A DNA stretch of 64,000 bases from the NCBI GenBank assembly GCA_025506515.1, contig CM046442.1, positions 112,230,491 to 112,294,490 of the forward strand, read 5' to 3'. Shown in pieces: positions 1 to 10,770 of this stretch. Source of the DNA: Flaveria trinervia (taxonomy: Eukaryota > Streptophyta > Magnoliopsida > Asterales > Asteraceae). The translations under genes and the position numbers were made by a program. The notes under the pieces were generated by a model, which saw only the letters and a program-made list of their open reading frames with translations, ran no database searches and was not told where the DNA came from. Position 1 is the stretch's first letter. Every line of letters starts with the position of its first letter.

Positions 1-365
1 AAATTGGTTTCCCACCCATTAGATATTTTGTTAAAATAAAACACTCTCCATGCATTTAGGTTATAAAATTAAAACATAGTCTAATTTTATAACATGACAT
101 ACTTTTATTTGACATTATTTAACCAACTTAAATAATAAAACAAATAAAAATCTCATGAACAAATTATCCGATAATGTTGTTCTATCACAAAAGCAATATT
201 TAGAAAACCAATTTCTAAATAGGTGTCAATATTTTTGTATGATCTTATCAACAAATAATTATTTATTGGTGTTTGTATAGCTTGTTATTGGGTATGACCC
301 GACTTGGATCATAACGTACTAACCACATCAATCTTGTATGTGTCTTGCGCATATAAGAACCAACA
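1..365 (-). mobile_element. Copia LTR fragment, truncated by window start
   Basis: This stretch matches the outer part of the Copia LTRs at 55487-55851 and 62671-63032 and ends at the same CCAACA terminus. By comparison with the complete element at 54911-63032, the minus-strand LTR begins at 365 and runs leftward out of the window, so the rest of that element should lie left of base 1. The base after the LTR end and the following flank are the same as those right of 63032, so this is a second copy of the same insertion and not an independent one. Confidence 0.85.
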
Positions 366-1331
366 CATACTATCAACAGTTAAGCCACTATAAACAGGTG
401 AGTATCATATTTGTTTTCAAAATTGTCATATTATAATAGTTGTGTCTATACCGGTAATACTTATAATGCTTACAATATACACGAGTCTTTAGGGGTATAC
501 GAGATCCTAGTTTTATTTAATAGGTATTTATTTAATAGGAAGTGTCAAACTGGCTGAAAAAAAGATAGGGTTCCTCGTATGTATCAAGCACACGCTTGTA
601 ACATCCACCTATTTCAAGTTATAAATGCAAACCCAAAACCGTTAGGTTAACACATTACTTAAACTACTTTAATCATTTTGGTGATTCAAAAGCAATAAAA
701 TAATACTATTTAACTAATTTTGTGAAATAATTATTCGACTTATCATTTAATCAATTTATAATTTATAAAATACACTCTATCAAGTTATAAAGTTCTATAT
801 GTCATATATGGGTTTTAGCTATTAAGTTTAAATAAATAATTAAAACATAAAGTTTTATAAGATTTGTAAGAATTTATAATGTTTTATAAATAATTTGATT
901 TATTATATAAAATAATGGTTTCAAAGTTTAGGGTTTATTTGGTAAATCTTAAAACTTGAATAAAAGATTTTAATATGAAATAATAAAGTTTCAAAACTTC
1001 AAGGACAAAATGTGTAATTTTGTTTTAAAACCCAACCCCCACTCTGTCGGCTTTCCCTTCCTCCGGCCAACTCCGACCATTGCTCCAGCAACCCCAAACT
1101 CCTTCAATTCGGTCAATTGAACCCAATTAAACCACCCCTTGATTCTTGCACGTATGAGTCGAAGTTATGACTCGTTTCAATTGAAGTTAATCGGCTGTTA
1201 TGCTTGGGCACTCGAAACCGAAACCGTGACTTAATGCCATTACTATTCAACGTGAAACAGACTCTATTAAACCTATATAATTGAGGGGAAACTTCCCTTT
1301 CGATTTCGAGAAACTATCTTAACCTTGAATT
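6..1331. repeat. Left copy of the window-end direct duplication
   Basis: Bases 6-1331 align with 62671-64000 in the same orientation. They cover the end of a Copia LTR, a 231-bp flank and the first part of a Gypsy LTR. The differences I see are few and mostly single-base gains or losses (for example near 168, 212, 410, 473 and 512). The true extent is unknown because both copies run out of the window. Confidence 0.9.
366..596. other. Short flank between Copia LTR and Gypsy solo LTR
   Basis: This is AT-rich sequence with no ORF of note, present again at 63033-63265. It is the host or older repeat sequence into which the Copia element (left) and the Gypsy LTR (right) were inserted. It starts with CATAC, the probable target-site duplicate of the Copia insertion; the other side at 54906-54910 reads CGTAC. 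Confidence 0.6.
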
Positions 1332-3367
1332 TGATACACACACACACCTTGCATTTCATTCTTATCTTCATCGCCACCTGCAACTCTACTATTATCTACT
1401 TTCTGAGCTTCCTTAAACACAATTGATGGAAGGCTTTCAATCATATTCACCCTCAGAAAATTCATACGAAGTTAATTTTATTATAATCATCATTTACATC
1501 GAGAATCTTGCCCATCACTATCGTGACTTGTTCAATCATTTGTGATCATCAATTCCATCTTAATCAAGTAAGTGAATCGCACTCTTATACTCGATATACT
1601 TGGGGACTAAAAGCCCTAAGGTTAATTCGATTAATGTGCACGAATTTGGGATTCAATTTGATGGAGATTGAAAACTAGGTTTCTTGACATTTGGGGCTTT
1701 TCTAATTAATTTTTTTAAAATATAATAGAAAACTTAACAGGAAATGGGGCTTTAGCCCACTGGTTAAAAACTTAGAACTTGTGGAGTAGAGGTCCCGGGT
1801 TCAACCCCGGGCACCCTCAAACATATTTTTTAAACCTTTTCTTTTATAAATTAAATCAAAAAATTTATTATTCTAATTATTTAAAGTAATAATTTTTTTG
1901 TTAATTAAATTTATTTCTATTTAATTTATAAAATATTAACAATATATTTTTTTCTAAAGGTTTTAACATCATAAAAATCATGACAAAAATTATTTGAAGA
2001 TTCTTTTAAACCTTTAATACCAAATTTAATTTATTATATTAGATAAAGATTAATATAAAATAGTTTTACTTCATTATATTAATATGAAAGTAGTTTGTAT
2101 TAATTCAGAATTTAATAGTCAAATTCTAGAAATTGTACAAAAATGTAACCTTCATTTTCTTAATGTTAAAGGTTTATTTTTTATTACTTTATAAAACGGT
2201 TCTAAACCAAATAAATTATTTTATAACTTATTTAAATAATTAATTATTCAATAATTATTTTGACCAAAGTTATTTCATAATTAATTATTAAATTAATTAT
2301 TTTTTATGATACTCTAATACACAACCATTACTTAATCGAATATTATAAAGTAGATATTTAAGTGATATTATTGTTCAATTTCAGTAATGGTTCACTATCA
2401 TTTTAAATTTTTGTTATTTAATCAATTTATTTCATTTCTTTGGAATAAAAATATAATTATTTACATTACTTATTTAACCTAATTATCAAAATCTCAAAGT
2501 CTGATTGAAACCCTAATTCATATTTGGTCATTAATCATATCTTTATTCTAACCATAAGACACCAAAACCTTAGGTTGAATCGTAAAGAAATCGTTGGAAC
2601 AATCTTATTTTCTTGTTATTATCTTAAGTTCATCATATATTAAGTGAGTTTCCATGCCTCTTTTTACTTTATTTCACACCTTTTGGGGTGAAACATATTA
2701 ATCTTATAAAGTTACACGTGTAAACCATCTTGAAACTTGTAATGCACTACTAATTCGTTTATAAACTTGTCATGATTATTTGAAATACTTGTGAGCCTTA
2801 TATGATAGTCATCTTGTAAAAACAATCATTAACTATTGCTAGCCTAGTAAAGTCATTGATCTATGGGTATGACAAGCTTATTTGGTGCTAAAGCGAGGTT
2901 ATTGCCGACTCCTAATGACGTATGCTTGTTCATCATGGGAATCAATACACTTAGCTAAGCGTTATAACTTATAGTTGTCATCTTTTGTCAAGATTTAATT
3001 GTATCACTATCTATATTCTTGCATTATTTCTTAACGTATGACATGAATTGTTTTTTAAAAATTGTTTATATACATATGTATAAATTCATGGAAACTCACC
3101 AACATCATATGTTGACTGTATTTATTAACATGTTGCAGGATGTAGTTTAAAGGATTTCTTTATGCTCATATAGGACTTGGACTATTTAAATAAAAGTCTT
3201 TTTTACATTGTTTGAATTCTTTATTACATTGTAATGTATCATTTGATTAGTATCATTAAATGAAAATAATAATTAATTATATTTTAACGTATTTATTTCC
3301 ATGAGCTATGAGCAATTGATTTATATTCATCCGCTCCGATGATTCCGCCATCCGTCGTGGTGTGACA
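597..3367 (+). mobile_element. Probable solo LTR of a Ty3/Gypsy (chromovirus-like) element
   Basis: The segment opens with TGTAACATCC, a start typical of plant Ty3/Gypsy LTRs, and closes with TGTGACA. It is flanked by ACGCT (592-596) and ATGCT (3368-3372), a five-base target-site duplication with one mismatch. No retroviral coding sequence lies on either side, so it is read as a solo LTR of about 2.77 kb. A CT/C-rich patch near 1030-1150 and a segment near 3090-3140 reading like the end of a chromovirus LTR (ACTCACCAAC, then TTGCAGG) fit this. The same LTR start recurs at 63266, cut by the window end. The boundaries rest on two short signals; an aligned relative would settle them. Confidence 0.55.
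1745..1817 (+). repeat. tRNA-like / SINE-head sequence with A and B boxes
   Basis: A pol III A-box-like stretch (TAGCCCACTGG, 1753-1763) is followed about 35 bases later by a good B box (GGTTCAACCCC, 1798-1808). CCCGGG repeats on both sides of the B-box loop can form a T-arm-like hairpin. The acceptor arm does not pair, so it is not a functional tRNA. It is best read as the tRNA-derived head of a SINE or a tRNA pseudogene inside the solo LTR. I could not find a target-site duplication or a clear SINE tail. Confidence 0.4.
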
Positions 3368-4835
3368 ATGCTCATACCTATGGACTCAAATATCATAACC
3401 CATATTGTATGCATGTCAGTTTTAGTTGTGTTTGACATGAGTTCACCGGCTTTGAAAACAAGACTTTTATTTAATCTTGTAATTAACAAGATTTAATTAT
3501 TTAAAAATGAATTAAAGTCTCAAAATTTCTTCGTGTCATAGTTGAAATAGTATTCAAGCACACGGTTCAAGTAGTAGCTATCGAGCCAGCATCTGTTACT
3601 ATGGATGTCATCATCGTGGTTAGTACTACCGACCTGATTAGAATCGGTCAGCACAAAACTAAATTGCTACTGAAGTCACCACCGAGCTGAGTTGATACAA
3701 AACACTATCTTTCCCACAAACAACTATTTATTACCACATCATCATTTCTTCTTCCATTTAGTTTAATAAACATATTCATTTTATAAATAAGCAAACTAAA
3801 TAAAATAAATAATTTATTAAACTAAAATAAGATAAATAATTTATTAACTAGCCTTTAGGGAAAAAAACAAAAAAAACTAGTCGTTAGAAAAAAAACAATA
3901 AAACTAGCCATTAACTAGTCGTTGGTTAAGTGTTGTAGTGATTGTTGTATTTATAGGGAAAAAATACTAGACTTTATAAAAAAGCCAAAAAAACTAGTTG
4001 TTAGAAAGAAAAAAAAACTAGCCGTTGAGAAATAGACAAAAAAAACTTATAGCCGTCAACTAGCCATTAAGTAAAAGACAAAAGAAAACAACTAAAAAAA
4101 TGTTGTTTTTTAATCTGTTTTAAATGTGATATTAAATTTTTTAATTGTAATAATTAACATTTTATTAAACATATTAAATCTTTTTATTAACCATTTAAAG
4201 AAAAAAGAATCCGTAGGGTGCCCATGAGGAAGGACACCCGATGGACGGGCGGTGACAGACGAAGTGCAGCAACACTGCCCATGGAACGGGCGACTAAGGA
4301 CGTGGTGGCAAGCGTTGCGTTACGGAGAGTCTTAGTTTTAATGCATTCCATGGAAGGAATGTGATAATATAATAATAAATGTAAAAAGGTCATGATCATG
4401 GGCATGATCGATGTCATTATCATAATGTTCAATTTAAGTGTAAAATAGGCCACAAGTGGCAAATCAGGAACAAGATATAGAAAATTATATGTTCATTGGT
4501 TGCATACATTAATACATTTCATATGCATAAACAGGTTAGTGGTAACTTTCTTATAAACAAACGAGTAAAAGACTTATAGATGTAACTTAAGTTGAGTTAT
4601 CACAAAATTTTTAACTTTGTGTCATTTGTTTACTCAATGAATTTTATAATTCGTATGAGACTCTTTATAATTATGTAAATAAACAAGTGTCTCACTAATT
4701 TATATTGCCACTTTATCAATACGACATTTTTATCAAATAATAATGATATAGCCTAATGTAAGTTCTAGTTTGGATAGTACTGATTTACGAGCAACAAAGT
4801 TAAATGTGCTACTGATTCACAAAGTTAAATGTGCT
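3368..4835. other. Non-coding stretch between solo LTR and Copia remnant
   Basis: No convincing gene is seen. It contains the AACTAG-motif cluster at 3845-4075, a GC-richer patch at about 4199-4340 (around ATCCGTAGGGTGCCC) of unknown origin, and a short tandem duplication of a 25-base unit at about 4796-4840 (AAAGTTAAATGTGCTACTG twice). Open frames here are short and have no recognisable domain. Confidence 0.5.
3845..4075. repeat. Cluster of AACTAG(C/T)CGTT-like motifs
   Basis: About seven copies of a short motif, AACTAGCCGTT or close variants (AACTAGTCGTT, AACTAGCCATT, AACTAGTTGTT), are separated by A-rich spacers. Comparable strings occur in the subterminal regions of some plant hAT-type DNA transposons, but no transposase or clear terminal inverted repeat is visible here, so the parent element is not assigned. 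Confidence 0.5.
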
Positions 4836-5426
4836 ACTGATATACCAACCGGTTTCTTCCCTTGATGTAAAGTACATTTTTCTCATGTGCCACTCTTTTT
4901 CAAAGCTTCCATTTCTAAATCATCGCCTCTCTCCATTGGTTGTTTTCTCAGCTTCTTGGATTGTGGTAGGAATCTTTTCTAAAAGAAGTGTGGCCGAAAA
5001 GGCTTTTGCAACTTGTGCCACCTCCCCCTGTGAGTCTTTACGACTGGATATTTGAAGGTACGAGAGGTGTGCTCTGGGGAATACTGATTAGGAGGGACTC
5101 CCCTATTCTTCTGGGAGGAAGGACATGAGTCTTTTGTTGTTCTTCATGTTCCACATGCGAGCTTTCTAACCTGTCACGATTAGTAACATTTGTGGAATTA
5201 TCGTGATGTTGTGAGTCGTTTACCGCATTGTTGTCATATCTGAATCTGACTCTTCGGCTTCGACTTCTTCGACTTCATGTTGGACACCGTCCTTAGGAGA
5301 GTCGTGGTTGTGTGAGATAACTCGTCATCCTCTTCAACATTGGCTGAAGCAGGTTCGCTGGCGGCATCTACCGGCTCTATCGGAACATCCGTTGAGCAAC
5401 TATGATATAACAACCAATCGAGTCAC
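4836..5426 (-). pseudogene. pol: Copia remnant: integrase-RT linker and first residues of reverse transcriptase
   Basis: On the minus strand, fragments in shifting frames read as the low-complexity linker between integrase and reverse transcriptase (a GVPPNQYSPE-like stretch near 5080-5120). They are followed by the RT entry region (a MEALKKSGT-type segment and KKPVG near 4845-4905). The similarity stops abruptly after KKPVG, at about 4836-4840, where a 25-base direct repeat begins. The RT catalytic core and RNase H are therefore missing, so the element is truncated at its 3' side. The fragment is non-functional. Confidence 0.65.
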
Positions 5427-6400
5427 TCACTTATTTTCTCCCTGAGCACTAAATTGATGGTCGAAAAAATAGTCAGATTCGATGAAGTCAAGGTCCATGG
5501 TTACATGAACCCTACGAGTGACAAGATTGTAGCAATGATAGCCTTTTTGATGGACACCGTACCCAACAAAAACACATTTTTCAGCACAAGCACTAAGTTT
5601 GTTTCTATTAGTTTTTTTGGAGTGTGAATGAACATCAAGCATCCAAAGACACGTGGAGGTAGGGTCATTGTGGATGGAACTTTTACTTGGGTGGCTAGGA
5701 CATCCAACGAGGGGTTTTATGTCCTAGGATTTGATTTGGAAGACGATTAACAAGATATGTCGATGGGCAACAGCTTCTGGCCAATAGGACAAAGGAACAT
5801 GAGATTCATCATAATTGCACATGTTTTTTCGAGTAATGTGTGATTTTTTCGTTCCGAGGTACTGTTTTGTTGTGGAGTATTGGGACAAGTAGTTTGAAGA
5901 ATGAGGCCATTTTCTTGGGAGAAGGTTTTCATCGGTTTGTTCACAAATTCAGTCCCGTTATCAGAAAGAAGGATCTATATTTTTTTCAAATTGAGTTTGA
6001 ACCATTTTATAGAGCATAAAAAAGCTTTCAGGAACCTCTGACTTACTTTTAATGAAGTATACCCGATTCATAGGTGAAATATCATCCACAAAGAGAACAA
6101 AATATCTGAACCGACTATTGGTGCTATTAGGGGCCGGACCCCAAACATCAGAATGGATTAAAGAAAAAACAGACTCAACTCTAGTATCATTTTTATTAAA
6201 GGAGACTCTATGACTTTTTGCAAGAATGCAAGTTTCACACTTCTCCTGAACGGATTTATTCGAAAAAAGACTAGGAAACAAAAATTTAAGATAGCTAAAA
6301 GAGGGATGACCAAGATGTCGGTGCCATAACCATAGTTGTCTTTCGGTTCTCCCATGAGCAAGCATGGCATGTCCCTTGTGAACCACCTCATCAATGTAGT
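5427..6400 (-). pseudogene. pol: Copia remnant: GAG-pre-integrase and integrase
   Basis: The minus strand encodes the HHCC zinc-binding part of a Copia integrase (WHRHLGHPS, then CETCILAKSHR, about 6330-6190). It is followed by the catalytic core with HSDVWGP (first Asp, about 6145), SDNGTEF (second Asp, about 5955) and an SERKNHTLLE segment carrying the Glu (about 5850). The C-terminal VFVGYG segment is at about 5570. The catalytic residues are still readable, but they fall in three or more frames, so the gene is dead or the consensus is faulty. It continues the gag-protease fragment upstream at 6400-7343. Confidence 0.75.
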
Positions 6401-7343
6401 AAAGGCCTCCTCGTTCAGTACCACGCCCAACGATCTCCTTCGTACGAATGTCCTATAGAACACACAAATTGGGATACATGAGCATGACACAATTAAGTTG
6501 TTTTGTAACTTGGCTAATGGATAAAATTTTGAAGGAAATAGAGGGAATTTATAGACAATTGTTAATTTTATTTTTTCTAAAAAAATGATAGAACCTCCCA
6601 CTTTGACTTGAACCATTTCCTCACTAGCTATCTCAATATGGGATTTAGATGGGGGTGATATATTACAAAAAACTTTGGAATCATAAGACAAAGTATCTGT
6701 GGCCTCACAATCAAAGATCCAATTCTTTGAAGTTTTAGGTTGAGATATAGGCTGAACATGGCAAGCTATAGATTTTTTATTTCCATATCCTTTTTGATTA
6801 AATTCAGCAAATAAAGAAATATTTGGGGGAAAATTCTTAGAGTTAAGAATGGGAGGGCTTGAGATGTAATTCTCAAACCCTTTACCTATCGAATTATCAT
6901 CGGTGGTTGCAGCCAATCCCCCAAAACCGTCGTTGCTGCCTTTTTCGATCGGAGCCACTCCTCTTCCTACCGCTAGCGTTCCTTTGCCATCAGCCCTCGC
7001 ATTCTTTTGCTTCTGACCGTCTCCCCACCACTCTGGATAACTGACGAGCCTGAAACATTGGTCTTTCGTGTATTTTCTCATTTGACAGTGGGTGCAAAAG
7101 AGCTTTGATTTGTCTTCTTTATCTCTAGGTCGAAGCATTGTTCTTTGTGGCCAGTCTTTTGTAGCCAATCCCATCCCAATCTCTGTTGACTCATTATCGG
7201 ATGGTCCGGATCTTAGAATATACATTCTAGCAGCTTCCCTCGTATGGTGGCGTAAGCCATTTCCACCGTTGGAAGAGGGTCTTTTTTCATAATATCCCTT
7301 TTTACAGGTTCCATTTTATCATCAAGTGCTGTGAGTAATTGGT
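6400..7343 (-). pseudogene. gag: Copia remnant: C-terminal gag and protease, cut by a chromovirus insertion
   Basis: The frame contains the end of a gag domain (a LLTALDDKMEP segment, about 7310-7340) and one zinc knuckle in which the His is replaced by Tyr (CTHCQMRKYTKDQC, about 7065-7110). A PEWW motif and a Copia protease region follow near 6695-6720; its active-site triplet, normally DCG in this lineage, reads DCE. The gag sequence stops exactly at 7343, where the LTR of another element begins. The N-terminal half of gag should resume beyond that element but is lost in the assembly gap. This gives an order of events: Copia first, chromovirus second. Confidence 0.75.
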
Positions 7344-7818
7344 TGTAAGGCCCCGTTCCGGGACGCTTACAACTGGTCGATCTTCGCACATAAAACATAT
7401 ACTTTACATTTAATCATTTATAAAACATTGCATCGGAAACATAAAAATAACTTTTCATATCATTACAATGCTTTTGCAAGTTAATACAAGCGTTCATTTC
7501 AAAACATCATTCGTTCGCATTACAATACAAAAACATTAACAGAAGAATGTCATTCAAAATGCCAAGTAGTTGCTCTGTGTCATCCTCAGCAATGCTCAGC
7601 TGCCAACTAGAAAATGCATAAAAGTCAGCGTTGCTGAGTGAGTTCTAGTTTTATAATAAAACATACTTTTCTATCGTTAAAACCGTTTTTTACTTTCTAT
7701 CAAATCATACTACGCTTTACATTCATTTGTGACCATACAACATACATACACATCGATAACATAATTATTATCTTCCATTACATTTGTTAACTTTCGTTCA
7801 TTCTATACGTTCCTTCTC

Positions 7819-8103
7819 CCGAGTCTGTCACGACAACATGGTCGCTCACCTCAATAGCAATCCCAACGATTGCACGCTATCCGAGTGTGTTGCAACCATA
7901 GGGTTGCTCACCTCATTGCCAATCTCAACGATAGCATGCTATCTGAGTCTCTTGTAACAATAGGGTTGCTCACCTCATGACAACTTCACGATAGCACACT
8001 ATCCGAGTCTGTTGCAACAACAAGTTTGCTCACCTCATAGGAATCTCAATGATTGCACGCTATCCGAGTCTGTTGCAACAACATGGTTGCTCACCTCATA
8101 TAT
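7819..8103. repeat. Tandem repeat of 60-62 bp inside chromovirus LTR no. 1
   Basis: CCGAGTCTGTTGCAACA-like units begin at about 7819, 7881, 7943, 8003 and 8064, each continuing through a GGTTGCTCACCTCAT segment. That gives nearly five units with substitutions between them. The equivalent part of the LTRs of element no. 2 carries a different, about 117-bp, tandem repeat, so this block has been replaced between subfamilies. Confidence 0.85.
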
Positions 8104-8464
8104 GTTGCAAGCCTTCCCTTCGTTTATTCATCATTCAATAATGCATGCATTCTTACTTCATGTTCCTCTTTCATTATCTTTCACTTTACGTTACATAATA
8201 CTTTATTCGTTCATTAACATGACACGTAAAGCCACAAGAAAGATAAACATACATAATAATAAGGAACATATCATACACAATCATCTTCATCATACAAGGA
8301 AACATCATACATACATAACATGCATAATCATGCAACATCATACATCATTACATGCACATCTTAACATCTATGACCTCAAAAGTCAACTTACATGAATCCC
8401 TGGGAACATCTCAAGTCAAAGCCTACATTTGTCTTTTTCTCAGAAAGTCAGAAAAGTCTAAATA

Positions 8465-8870
8465 TTCATGTGCATTTCCTATAGTTCATCCGCATTTACT
8501 ATAGTTCATCCGCATTTACTATAGTTCATCCGCATTGGTCTTACTTCATCCCCATTTGTCATCCGCATTTGTCTTACTCATCCGCATTTCATATACTTAG
8601 TCAATGTTCATCTGCATTGACTTCATCCGCATTGACTTCATCCGCATTTCCATGCTTAGTCAATGCTCATCCGCATTGACCTCATCCGTATTTCTCAGGC
8701 TTAGTCAATGTTCATCCACATTGACTTCATCCGCATTTCCATACTTAATCATGCTCATCTGCATTGACTTCATCCGCATTGACTTACTTTGCTCATCTGC
8801 ATTAACCTTTCCATCCGCATTGACTTACTTTGCTCTTCCGCATTAACCTTTCTATCCGCATTGACTTTTC
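8465..8870. repeat. CATCCGCATT minisatellite in chromovirus LTR no. 1
   Basis: Many copies of the decamer CATCCGCATT (with CATCTGCATT and CATCCACATT variants) are separated by short spacers such as TCCTATAGTT and GACTTCATC. It recurs in the same place of both LTRs of element no. 2. The open frame read through it is an artefact of the repeat. Confidence 0.9.
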
Positions 8871-9330
8871 AAACTTATGCATATTCTAAAACTTAACATA
8901 TGAGCCTTAAACATCAGATTTCAATTTCAACTCACCATTCATCATGTTCTAAGCTTAAATCGTACATCCTAAGTCTTAGAAACATCATCATACATCAGCA
9001 AACATGAACATGATCACACATCATATCATATCATCATCATACACAATTTCAAACATGCGGGTCCAAAACCCAGTTAATGAAAACATACATTCATGTATTT
9101 TCAGCCCCAAAATCCGAGAACTTGCTGCTCCCAGCTACTCTCTCTCTCTAAAACCTGAAGATCAGTGATGTATGTGACATATGGGCGGCCATACCACCTT
9201 TTACACCCACTTTTCAAACATTTTGTCCTTTTGGACACTTTTTACCCCTAGACTTGGGTTTTATTTCTTTTCCTTCTTTTCTTTCACTTTATTCATTCTT
9301 TCCTTGACTTTAAAATAACCGGGTGTTACA

Positions 9331-9345
9331 AGTCCACCCCCTTAA
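9331..9345 (-). other. Polypurine tract of chromovirus no. 1
   Basis: The complement immediately inside the 3' LTR reads TTAAGGGGGTGGACT, directly adjoining the LTR terminus TGTAACAC on the minus strand. This is the position and composition expected of the plus-strand primer. Confidence 0.8.
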
Positions 9346-9365
9346 ATAGGTTTCGTCCCCGAAAC

Positions 9366-10660
9366 CTATTATTCCTCAAAGAATAGTGGGTAATGTCGTC
9401 TCATCTCTTCTTCAGTCTCCCACGTAGACTCAGATCCCTTCCTTTGCTTCCACTGTACACACACAAGAGGAACCACTTTATTTCTCAGCCTTTTCTCTTT
9501 TCGATCAATGATTGCCACTAGTTGCTCCACATAATTGAGCCGTTCATCTACTTTGATATCCTCCAGTGGAACAATCATGTCTTCATCAGCTAAGCACTTT
9601 CTCAGATGAGATACATGCGGGTGAATTCCACTTAACTCTTCTGGTAACTCCAATCTATAGGCTACTTCTCCTACTCGAGCAACGATTCGAAAAGGGCCTA
9701 TGTATCTCGGGCTCAACTTGCCTCGCTTTCGGAAACGAATGATACCTTCCACGGTGAGACCTTCAACATAACTCGGTCACCCACCTGGAACTCAATCGGT
9801 CTGCATCGTTTATCGGCATACGACTTTTGTCTATCTTGGCTGCCTTCATGAAGGCTTTGATCTTCTCAAGCTTCTCAGTCGTAGCCTCGATTACCATGAC
9901 GCTCCCCAATTCCTTCTGACCAATATCACCCCAACAAATGGGTGTTCTGCATCTCCTACCGTATAGCATCTCATATGGTGGCATACCAATGCTGGCATGA
10001 TAGCTGTTGTTGTATGAGAATTCAGCTAACGGCAAGTGGTCGTCCCAACTTCCCCCAAAATCAATAACACATGCCCGAAGCATGTCCTCCAAGGTCTGAA
10101 TGGTCCTTTCTAACTAACCATCAGTCTGAGGATGATAAGTTGTGCTAATATGTAACCTCGTTCCCATGGCATCGTGGAATTTCTTCCAGAATTTAGATGT
10201 AAACCGGGTGTCACGATCGGACCCATGACGAGTTACAATCTCCTTGATGAACAAGTCGGCCAACCTCTCGGATGAATATGTCTTGCGAATCGGTAGGAAG
10301 GGAGCACTCTTCGTCAGACGGTCCACAATCACCCATATGGCATCGTACCCTTTCGGAGTACGTGGCAGCTTCGTAATGAAATCCATGGTGATGTGCTCCC
10401 ACTTCCATTCTGATATATCCAAAGGTTGGATTTTCCCGTACGGCTTTTGATGCTCGGCTTCACCTGTAAGCAAGTAAGGCACTTACTCACGTACTCCACC
10501 CCATCGCGCTTCATACCCGACCACCAATAATCTTTCTTCATATCTTGATACATTTTCGTGGCACCTGGATGAATGGAATATCGAGTCTTGTGAGCTTCAT
10601 CTAAAATCTTTACCCGTAGATCCCCAAACAAGGAACCCATGTTCTCCCGAATCGAGTTCT
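9366..10660 (-). pseudogene. pol: Chromovirus no. 1 integrase with chromodomain-like C terminus (partial)
   Basis: From right to left the minus strand shows a spacer with CLTCLQVK (zinc-binding end, about 10530), then the core with ITMDFITKLPRTPKGYDAIW (first catalytic Asp retained, about 10375). An HPQTDG stretch and the Glu-bearing segment (SERTIQ-like, with an in-frame stop just before it, about 10110) follow. Next come FGGSWDDHLPLAEFSYNNSYH and GRRCRTPICW. The C-terminal GPFRI...VAYRLELP module and a tail with VQWKQRKGSESTWE follow (about 9410-9450). That last segment matches the degenerate chromodomain of Tekay/Del-type chromoviruses, which is thought to steer integration to heterochromatin. 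Frames change at about 9755 and 10100. The 5' end of the element is in the gap. Confidence 0.85.
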
Positions 10661-10670
10661 AACACCAAGC

Positions 10671-10770
10671 NNNNNNNNNNNNNNNNNNNNNNNNNNNNNN
10701 NNNNNNNNNNNNNNNNNNNNNNNNNNNNNNNNNNNNNNNNNNNNNNNNNNNNNNNNNNNNNNNNNNNNNN
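10671..10770. other. Assembly gap of 100 N
   Basis: Exactly 100 unknown bases are present, a conventional placeholder for a gap of unknown size. Compared with the complete element at 43599-53231, about 6 kb of chromovirus (rest of pol, gag, 5' LTR) plus the N-terminal gag of the interrupted Copia remnant should follow at 10670. The sequence after the gap is unrelated, so real sequence is missing or the join is wrong. Confidence 0.95.

Larger units (their letters stand above)
7344..9330 (-). mobile_element. Tekay-like chromovirus no. 1: 3' LTR
   Basis: The LTR is homologous to those at 43599-45898 and 50901-53231. It starts TGTAAGGCCCCG and ends GGGTGTTACA on the plus strand, so it reads TGTAACACCC to GGCCTTACA on the coding (minus) strand. 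Because integrase lies immediately to its right on the minus strand, this is the 3' LTR. It is about 2.0 kb, some 300 bp shorter than its relatives, largely because its tandem-repeat block differs. The five bases before it are TTGGT; the matching target-site copy is hidden by the gap. Confidence 0.88.

Noticed and set aside
1745..1817. Functional tRNA gene
   Set aside because: The acceptor arm does not pair and the T loop has the wrong size, so only a tRNA-derived repeat is supported.
4187..4462. Minus-strand frame of 91 codons
   Set aside because: Its start is hydrophobic by AT-rich composition and the rest crosses the GC-richer patch. No domain, promoter or homologous context supports a gene.
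8604..8846. Open frame of 80 codons with repeating hydrophobic residues
   Set aside because: It is a translation of the CATCCGCATT minisatellite inside an LTR; similar frames at 44805-45014 have the same cause.
10244..10450. Plus-strand frames over chromovirus integrase (also 46291-46494, 46893-47123, 48562-48871, 49096-49757)
   Set aside because: These are antisense shadows of well-identified integrase, RT, protease and gag coding on the minus strand.
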